Source: Bacillota bacterium (GTDB lineage Bacteria; Bacillota; Clostridia; DSM-8532). From it: 64,000 bases of DNA. Positions 58,631 through 64,000 of the stretch are shown here, one piece after another. The notes below the pieces were generated by a model that saw nothing but the letters and a program-made list of their open reading frames with translations, was not told where the DNA came from and did no database searches. The position numbers and the translations under genes are program-made. The stretch's first letter is position 1; each line of letters starts with the position of its first letter. The DNA lies in the NCBI GenBank assembly GCA_023415825.1, contig JAEZJF010000010.1, positions 196,810-260,809 on the forward strand. The letters run 5' to 3'.

Positions 58631-61129
58631 TTGAGAAAAGATTTGATCCAACAAAATAAGTATTATTTTCCGAACAGGCTCAAAAGGCAGCTTGAGCAAA
58701 TATCACAACACCCCTTAACGATAGTGGAGGCTCCATCCGGTTTTGGAAAGACGACGGCCGTCAGAGAGTATTTAAAAGAAAACCTACCTCATGGGGCCTG
58801 TGAATATTGGTATACCTGTTTGGGCGAGTCTGATTTTATGACGTGGATGGGAATTTGTGAGTTATTCTCCAATATAAATCTGAAAGCAGCTGATGATCTA
58901 AAAAACATGAAGATGCCCACTATGAATACATTATTTTATATGACATCATATCTCAAAAATGTACACTGCCAAACGAAAACCTTTTTAGTTATTGATAACT
59001 ACCAGCTTGTTAACTGTGATATTCATCGTGAGTTAATAAGTGCTTTTTCCATGCATGGAGATCCCGAGCTGCATATGATATTCATTACTCAGCAATTGAA
59101 AGCAAAACAGAAGATTTTAATTCATAATAATAATATTCATACCATTAATGCTTCTTCATTCTTCTTTGACAGGGAGGATACAGCCAGTTTATTTCGCATG
59201 CAAGGCATCCGTCTCACTGATGATGAATTGGAAAAATTATTTATGAGTACTGAAGGCTGGGTATCCGCTATTTGTCTGCAAATGAAAAACTTTATAGAAA
59301 CAGGTTCGTTTGATCTTGCCGCTGATATTGAGCAGCTGGTGGAAAAAGCTATTTGGAATAAGCTTACGCCGGAAGAAAAAGATTTTCTTTTGTCAGTATC
59401 GGTTCTGGACAGTTTTACGATGCGCCAGGCGGCCATTTTGCTGAATCAGGAGATACTGCCTGAGAAAATTGAAGAACTCCTCAAGAACAATGACTTCATA
59501 AGATACCTACCAGATAAATGTCTGTACAGCATACACAGCATTTTGCAAGACTATCTGCGAAACCAATTTTATAATCAAAAGCCTGAGGATTATCAAAATC
59601 AAATATTCCGTAAAGCAGGTGTCTCCTGTGCCGCCATGTCACAGTACTTTCCAGCTGCCGAATTTTTTCATAAAATAAAAGATTTTGACGCTATTTTATC
59701 TTTACCCTTCAGCCGTGAATATTTATATAAACATAAAGGAAAAAATCAATCGGCATTTATTATCACGATAGCCAATGAATGCCCGGAAGAAATATTATGC
59801 AAATATCCGTTTACCATGATTGTCTTCGGATACTATGCATGCTTGAACGGGCTGAATGAGACATATCAAAAATTATGCAGTCTGCTTCATTTAGCAGTTC
59901 AAAACGAAGCGGATTTCGGTCAGGATGAATTACGGACAATAAGAGGTGAATATACCCTTCTAGCAGCTCTGGGAGACTTCAATGATATTTCCAAAATAAG
60001 AAAGGGCCATGAGACGGCGCTAAAAATTTTAGGTAGACCATCTATCATGATCAAGTCTGACATTCCTTGGCTATTTGCTACTACCTCGGTTTTAAATATG
60101 TTCTGGAGTGAATCTGGTGAATTGGAAAATGAGTTGCATCAAATAGATATCGGAGCTCATGTATATTTCAAGTTAGGTCAGGGACATGGCAACGGCCATA
60201 ACATCATTATGCGCGCCGAAGCCATGCTTATGCGCGGAGAGGATTACAATGCCGAAATTCTGTGTCATAAGGCCCTCTATGAGGCTCGCAGCTATCAGCA
60301 GACCGATATGTGCATCTGTGCAGAATTAGTTCTTACCCGTATTGCTATCCTACGCGGAGATGTGGAAGGCTATTTTACAGCAATAAAGAATATGCAAGGT
60401 TATGCCAAGGAAAACTCCAATCTATATGTTCTGCATATGGTAGAATACTGTATGTCGATCATAGGTCTTATTTTGGGATTAAAATATTATGTGGCCCCAT
60501 GGCTATATGACATGGAGAGTATAAAAAACGTGTTGTATGCACCTGTCATACCGCACGCACAAATACTATACCTTAATCTCTTGCTCATGGAAAATAGGTA
60601 TAGTGAGCTATATGGCCTTTCCCAGCTTATCTCAGATAATTCAAAGAAAACAAACGGAAATACTAAGTATATGATGCCACAAGTATATTGTCTAAAGTTT
60701 CTTGCCATAGCAAAATATAATAACGGAGATCGACTCGTTGCACAAGAATATCTAAAGCAAGCTCTTTCTATAGCGCTGCCCGACAAGATTTATCTTCCGT
60801 TTGCCCAAGATGCGGGTAGATTGATTTTTCTTTTAGAATCGTTAAAGAACTCTGTATCAGATAAAGATGGTATAAATGCCTTGCTAGAACTTGGTAGACG
60901 TCAACAAAGGGGAATGGAGATCATTAAAAAAGCTATTATATCAGAAAAATCTCCGTTGACACCAAGAGAAAGAGAGATCGCCCATCATGCAAGGGATAGA
61001 TTAAGCGCAAAGGAGATTGCAGATAAGCTGTATATATCCGAAACAACTGTCAGAACAATCCTTAGAAACGTATACAGTAAACTTGACATTCATTCAAAAA
61101 CTGAACTGGCTACTAAGGAATTCTTATAA
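58631..61129 (+). CDS. MalT-like LuxR family regulator (STAND ATPase)
   Basis: Start chosen at TTG 58631 behind GGAGGTAGAGG; the longer frame to GTG 58544 lacks a site. The 832-residue product has an N-terminal P-loop 'EAPSGFGKTT' (about residues 33-42) of a STAND ATPase. A long TPR-like helical region follows, then a C-terminal LuxR helix-turn-helix ('LTPREREIAHHARDRLSAKE', 'YISETTVRTILRNVYSKLDI', residues about 776-826). It would activate transcription on binding an inducer, as MalT does. The 105-base gap to LytTR and same strand suggest co-transcription. Its 3' end is the parent of the decayed copies at 54829-55160. Confidence 0.9.
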   Translation: MRKDLIQQNKYYFPNRLKRQLEQISQHPLTIVEAPSGFGKTTAVREYLKENLPHGACEYWYTCLGESDFMTWMGICELFSNINLKAADDLKNMKMPTMNTLFYMTSYLKNVHCQTKTFLVIDNYQLVNCDIHRELISAFSMHGDPELHMIFITQQLKAKQKILIHNNNIHTINASSFFFDREDTASLFRMQGIRLTDDELEKLFMSTEGWVSAICLQMKNFIETGSFDLAADIEQLVEKAIWNKLTPEEKDFLLSVSVLDSFTMRQAAILLNQEILPEKIEELLKNNDFIRYLPDKCLYSIHSILQDYLRNQFYNQKPEDYQNQIFRKAGVSCAAMSQYFPAAEFFHKIKDFDAILSLPFSREYLYKHKGKNQSAFIITIANECPEEILCKYPFTMIVFGYYACLNGLNETYQKLCSLLHLAVQNEADFGQDELRTIRGEYTLLAALGDFNDISKIRKGHETALKILGRPSIMIKSDIPWLFATTSVLNMFWSESGELENELHQIDIGAHVYFKLGQGHGNGHNIIMRAEAMLMRGEDYNAEILCHKALYEARSYQQTDMCICAELVLTRIAILRGDVEGYFTAIKNMQGYAKENSNLYVLHMVEYCMSIIGLILGLKYYVAPWLYDMESIKNVLYAPVIPHAQILYLNLLLMENRYSELYGLSQLISDNSKKTNGNTKYMMPQVYCLKFLAIAKYNNGDRLVAQEYLKQALSIALPDKIYLPFAQDAGRLIFLLESLKNSVSDKDGINALLELGRRQQRGMEIIKKAIISEKSPLTPREREIAHHARDRLSAKEIADKLYISETTVRTILRNVYSKLDIHSKTELATKEFL

Positions 61130-61166
61130 AAAATCAAAATACTACATAATTGAGTATGAATATGAA

Positions 61167-61205
61167 AATAATCTGCTGTATTCTGTTACAGCAGATTATT
61201 TTTTT
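61167..61205 (+). terminator. Terminator of the LuxR gene
   Basis: AATAATCTGCTGTA (61167-61180) and TACAGCAGATTATT (61187-61200) form a perfect 14-bp stem with loop TTCTGT, followed by T residues. Copies of this hairpin occur near 55119-55158 and, diverged, 54865-54899. Confidence 0.85.
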
Positions 61206-61350
61206 GAAGTTTTAAGGAAAACACCTAACTCCAGAGGATGTTATCTACTATATGGCAGATTGTGTAAAGGAATAATTTTAACATAGAATAAAATGGTTTT
61301 GAAATCTTTTGAACATAAATGGAATTATCAATTTAAAAGGAGAAAGTAAA

Positions 61351-63417
61351 TTGGATAAAGGATTTTCAAACGAGACAATGCTGGACATATACGTATATGA
61401 AACCACTCAGAACATTGAACAGCTTGAGTCTGTGATACTGACCAATGAAAAGGCAAGCTGTTTTACACCCGATATGGTAAATGAAATTTTTAGGATTATG
61501 CATACTATTAAGGGCAATTCTGCCATGATGATGTATAACAGTATTTCGTTGATTTCCCATGCGATGGAGGATCTCTTTTATTACATCCGAGAAGAAGAAC
61601 CTAAAAACTTAGTTTATACCATTCTTTCCGATCTGGTTCTTGAGGGTGTGGATTTCATAAAGCTGGAGTTGGAGAAGGTTAAAAATTCAGTTAACCCTGA
61701 TGACGATCCCTCAAGCTTGATAGAAAAAATTAAAAGGTTCTTAACCTCCATAAAGGGAGAAAGGAATAGTGCGGCAGTTCAAATTGCAAAAGAGGAAATT
61801 CCAGCGATACAGCAATATTACCTAGCCAGTAAGAGCTGCGGAGCTTCGGCCTTGAAAGGGTATGAAGCGGTCATCTATTTTGAGGATGGCTGTGAAATGG
61901 AGAATATTCGAGCTTTTACCATTATTCATAATTTGAAAGATATTGTGGAGGACTTCTGTTACTATCCCGAGGATATCATCGAAAATAACGATAGTCAACA
62001 GGTGATACGGGAACAAGGCTTCAGGATAACACTTAGAAGCGATAAAGACATGCGGGAGCTACATGATTTTTTTAACAGCACTGCTTTTGTCCGAAATCTG
62101 GAACTTACCGAGCTTGCAGACAGTCAGATCCAAAACCAATTCGATGTGTCTAATAATACGACTGCTCAGGAATCCCCAATCAAAATACCAAAGCTACAAG
62201 ACGAGAATCAAGTTGCTCACTTAAATTCTGAGAGTAGGAGTTCCCATCAGAGCATCATCAGTGTCGATGTTGTGAAGCTGGATAAACTGATGGATCTAAT
62301 GGGTGAAATGGTGATTGCCGAAGCGATGGTTACGCAAAACCCAGAACTAAAATCGATGCAGCTAAACGCTTTCCATAAAGCAGCCCGCCAGTTAAGGAAG
62401 ATAACCGATGAAATGCAGGATATGGTCATGTCCATCCGAATGGTTCCCCTTTCTGCTACCTTCAACAAGATGCAACGCATTGTGAGGGATATGGGGCGGA
62501 AGTTGGGCAAGGAGATAGAACTGTCGCTGATCGGAGAAAGAACTGAAGTGGACAAGAATATCATAGAGCATATTTCCGATCCGCTGATGCATCTGGTTCG
62601 GAATGCCGTGGACCATGGAATTGAAGCAACTGATGACAGGATTGCGTGTGGTAAGCCAAGAGCAGGCCAGGTAACGATTGAAGCAAAAAATGCTGGTAGT
62701 GACGTCCTTGTAACCGTCAAGGATGACGGTAGGGGTATTAACAAGGAAAAAATCCTGCAGAAAGCGAAGGAAAATGGTTTAATCAATAAGTTAGAAAACG
62801 AAATGACGGACAGAGAAATTTATAATCTGATTTTCCTGCCCGGCTTTTCTACCAACGACAGTGTAACGGAGTTTTCCGGTCGAGGCGTCGGCATGGATGT
62901 CGTGACAAAGAACCTCGAAGCGGTCGGTGGTTCTGTATCCATAAACAGCACGGAAGGTACCGGAACAACAACGACACTAAAAATACCACTCACTCTGGCG
63001 ATTATAGACGGAATGAACATCCGTGTAGGTAATGCCAAGTATACGCTGCCTATCACTTCTATTCAGGAAACCTTCCAGGCAAAAGCAAGAAATATATTTA
63101 GGGACCCTGAAAACAATGAAATGATTATGGTTCGTGGGGAGTGTTATCCTATTCTCCGTCTCCACGAGCTGTATGATGTGAAAACAGTTATAACAGACCT
63201 TACAAAGGGGATCATGCTCATGGTGGAGCAGGATGGAAAATGCCTGTGCATTTTTGTAGACGAGCTGCTGGGACAGCAGCAGGTAGTCGTAAAGGCACTC
63301 CCCAACTATATTAAAAAAACAAAACGGATAGATGGGTTGGCAGGGTGTACCCTGCTGGGAGATGGCAGTATCAGTCTGATCCTTAATATCGGTGGATTAT
63401 TAAATATGAAGGCCTAA
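61351..63417 (+). CDS. cheA: Chemotaxis histidine kinase CheA
   Basis: Start chosen at TTG 61351 after AAAAGGAGAAAG (ATG 61309 is in frame but without a site), giving 688 residues. The HPt domain carries 'RIMHTIKGNSAMM' (His about 51). A dimerisation helix includes 'VDVVKLDKLMDLMGEM' and the ATPase 'HLVRNAVDHGIEA', 'VKDDGRGI' and 'FSGRGVGMDVV'. A CheW-like domain ends near 'LNIGGLLNM'. A clear P2 (CheY-binding) domain is not seen between HPt and P3, where a divergent 110-residue stretch lies. It phosphorylates CheY or another regulator on input from chemoreceptors, one of which follows. Confidence 0.93.
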   Translation: MDKGFSNETMLDIYVYETTQNIEQLESVILTNEKASCFTPDMVNEIFRIMHTIKGNSAMMMYNSISLISHAMEDLFYYIREEEPKNLVYTILSDLVLEGVDFIKLELEKVKNSVNPDDDPSSLIEKIKRFLTSIKGERNSAAVQIAKEEIPAIQQYYLASKSCGASALKGYEAVIYFEDGCEMENIRAFTIIHNLKDIVEDFCYYPEDIIENNDSQQVIREQGFRITLRSDKDMRELHDFFNSTAFVRNLELTELADSQIQNQFDVSNNTTAQESPIKIPKLQDENQVAHLNSESRSSHQSIISVDVVKLDKLMDLMGEMVIAEAMVTQNPELKSMQLNAFHKAARQLRKITDEMQDMVMSIRMVPLSATFNKMQRIVRDMGRKLGKEIELSLIGERTEVDKNIIEHISDPLMHLVRNAVDHGIEATDDRIACGKPRAGQVTIEAKNAGSDVLVTVKDDGRGINKEKILQKAKENGLINKLENEMTDREIYNLIFLPGFSTNDSVTEFSGRGVGMDVVTKNLEAVGGSVSINSTEGTGTTTTLKIPLTLAIIDGMNIRVGNAKYTLPITSIQETFQAKARNIFRDPENNEMIMVRGECYPILRLHELYDVKTVITDLTKGIMLMVEQDGKCLCIFVDELLGQQQVVVKALPNYIKKTKRIDGLAGCTLLGDGSISLILNIGGLLNMKA

Positions 63418-63450
63418 ACTATTTTTTCATTTAAAAAAAAGAGCATTAGA

Positions 63451-63513
63451 ATGGCACAGATAGATGCTATGGAGGAGGAAAATAATAATGCAGAAAAAAT
63501 AAAAAATAAATAA
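63451..63513 (+). other. Short ORFs between cheA and the chemoreceptor
   Basis: A 20-codon frame begins ATG 63451 and a GGAGGAGG at 63471-63478 lies in front of an ATG that ends after four codons. A perfect ribosome-binding site with no gene behind it suggests a deleted small gene, plausibly cheW, which is normally between these two. Confidence 0.25.
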
Positions 63514-63572
63514 TGTGTTTGAGCAGCATAGTGCAATTTTTATTTTATGAAAATATTGAGGAGGTCAAACAG

Positions 63573-64000
63573 ATGAAATGGTTTTACAATTTAAAGGTTT
63601 CCGTAAAGATAATAATAGGCTTTATTATAGTAGCTATTATCGCAGGCATAGTAGGGGGAGTTGGCATCACTAACATTAGTAAAATAAACGACCTATCCAA
63701 CGACATGTATGAAAGGCATACGGTGAACATTAGTCAATTGGTTCCAATCACTCAGAGCTACCAAATGATAAGGGTAGGTTTAAGAGATTTAGTTATTCAG
63801 CTGGATGATGAATCTTTGAATAAAACCATTGAAACAATAAGCGACAATTATGAAATTATAATAGACAACCTAGAAGAATTTGCTAAATTAATTAAAGACC
63901 CAAGAGTTCAAAAGGAGCATGAAAATCTGACTGATTTAATGACTAATAAGTTCCCAGCATATAAGGACAAGGTAATTCAGCTTGCTACTGCAAACCAAAA
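63573..64000 (+). CDS. Methyl-accepting chemotaxis protein, N-terminal part
   Basis: ATG 63573 follows GAGGAGG and the frame stays open to the right window edge. The first 142 residues show a short cytosolic start 'MKWFYNLKVSVKI', one membrane helix (residues about 10-32) and a helical extracellular region of the four-helix-bundle type ('DLSNDMYERHTVNISQLVP'). HAMP and signalling domains are beyond the window. Its position after cheA makes it part of the chemosensory operon; the ligand is unknown. Confidence 0.85.
   Translation, partial: MKWFYNLKVSVKIIIGFIIVAIIAGIVGGVGITNISKINDLSNDMYERHTVNISQLVPITQSYQMIRVGLRDLVIQLDDESLNKTIETISDNYEIIIDNLEEFAKLIKDPRVQKEHENLTDLMTNKFPAYKDKVIQLATANQ

Noticed and set aside
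62247..62786. 179-codon minus-strand ORF
   Set aside because: Shadow of the CheA kinase core; Ser/Ile-rich translation without motifs.
1..64000. tRNA, rRNA, CRISPR or prophage genes
   Set aside because: No tRNA T-loop/acceptor patterns, rRNA segments, spaced repeats, integrase or phage structural genes were recognised.

Overview
The window looks like a chromosomal segment from an anaerobic, motile, low-to-mid GC Clostridia-class Firmicute. The signs are strong AGGAGG-type ribosome-binding sites, frequent TTG and GTG starts, LytTR/AgrC-type signalling, a Gram-positive LexA (DinR) box, ferredoxin-type proteins, CheA with a chemoreceptor, and a c-di-GMP-I riboswitch. No rRNA, tRNA, CRISPR array or intact mobile element was seen. 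Base composition varies by eye. The first 34 kb is mostly AT-rich, while two ABC-exporter operons (34.8-36.3 and 40.9-43.7 kb) and the giant protease (44.2-48.9 kb) are clearly GC-richer.

Layout. (1) 1-10.1 kb is one tightly overlapping operon of lipid-type enzymes: a CDP-archaeol-synthase-like protein (cut by the window edge), two rifampin-phosphotransferase-like dikinases, phosphatidylserine synthase, phosphatidylserine decarboxylase, a UbiA prenyltransferase, a tandem GNAT-like protein and an AMP-forming ligase. UbiA, CarS, PS synthase and PS decarboxylase are the same enzyme families, in the same logical order, as the archaeal route to archaetidylethanolamine, so this is the best candidate for an undescribed system. 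(2) 10.2-34.2 kb is an accessory stretch of small regulator-plus-enzyme units. It holds a Cfr-like 23S rRNA methyltransferase with an elaborate leader, a LexA-controlled Y-family polymerase, a Crp/Fnr-controlled ferredoxin unit, a DUF362 protein, an AgrC/LytTR two-component system, a base-excision-repair pair, a TetR/SDR unit with tandem operators, a Vat-like acetyltransferase, a YafY/VOC pair and a uracil-DNA glycosylase. (3) 34.4-43.7 kb holds two ABC exporters with GntR or PadR regulators, an ECF sigma/anti-sigma pair, and a macrolide-type glycosyltransferase with PadR. (4) 44.2-54.6 kb holds a secreted subtilisin-like protease, a DUF2264/KdgF-like cupin pair, a TetR/methyltransferase unit and an amidase. 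(5) 54.6-64 kb is a signalling locus: decayed copies of a LuxR gene end, a V4R sensor, a diguanylate cyclase with an I-site, a c-di-GMP riboswitch, a LytTR regulator, a MalT-like LuxR regulator, CheA and a chemoreceptor.

How the parts work together. Many units in regions 2-3 read as xenobiotic or antibiotic defence: ribosome methylation, streptogramin-type acetylation, glycosylation and export, each beside a one-component repressor with a visible operator. Region 5 could close a c-di-GMP feedback loop, with the cyclase lying directly upstream of a riboswitch that leads into the next regulator genes. Several short decayed duplicates (DUF362, LuxR end, a 24-bp piece of the cfr-like gene, an IS3 remnant) show that the accessory DNA has been rearranged by duplication and deletion.
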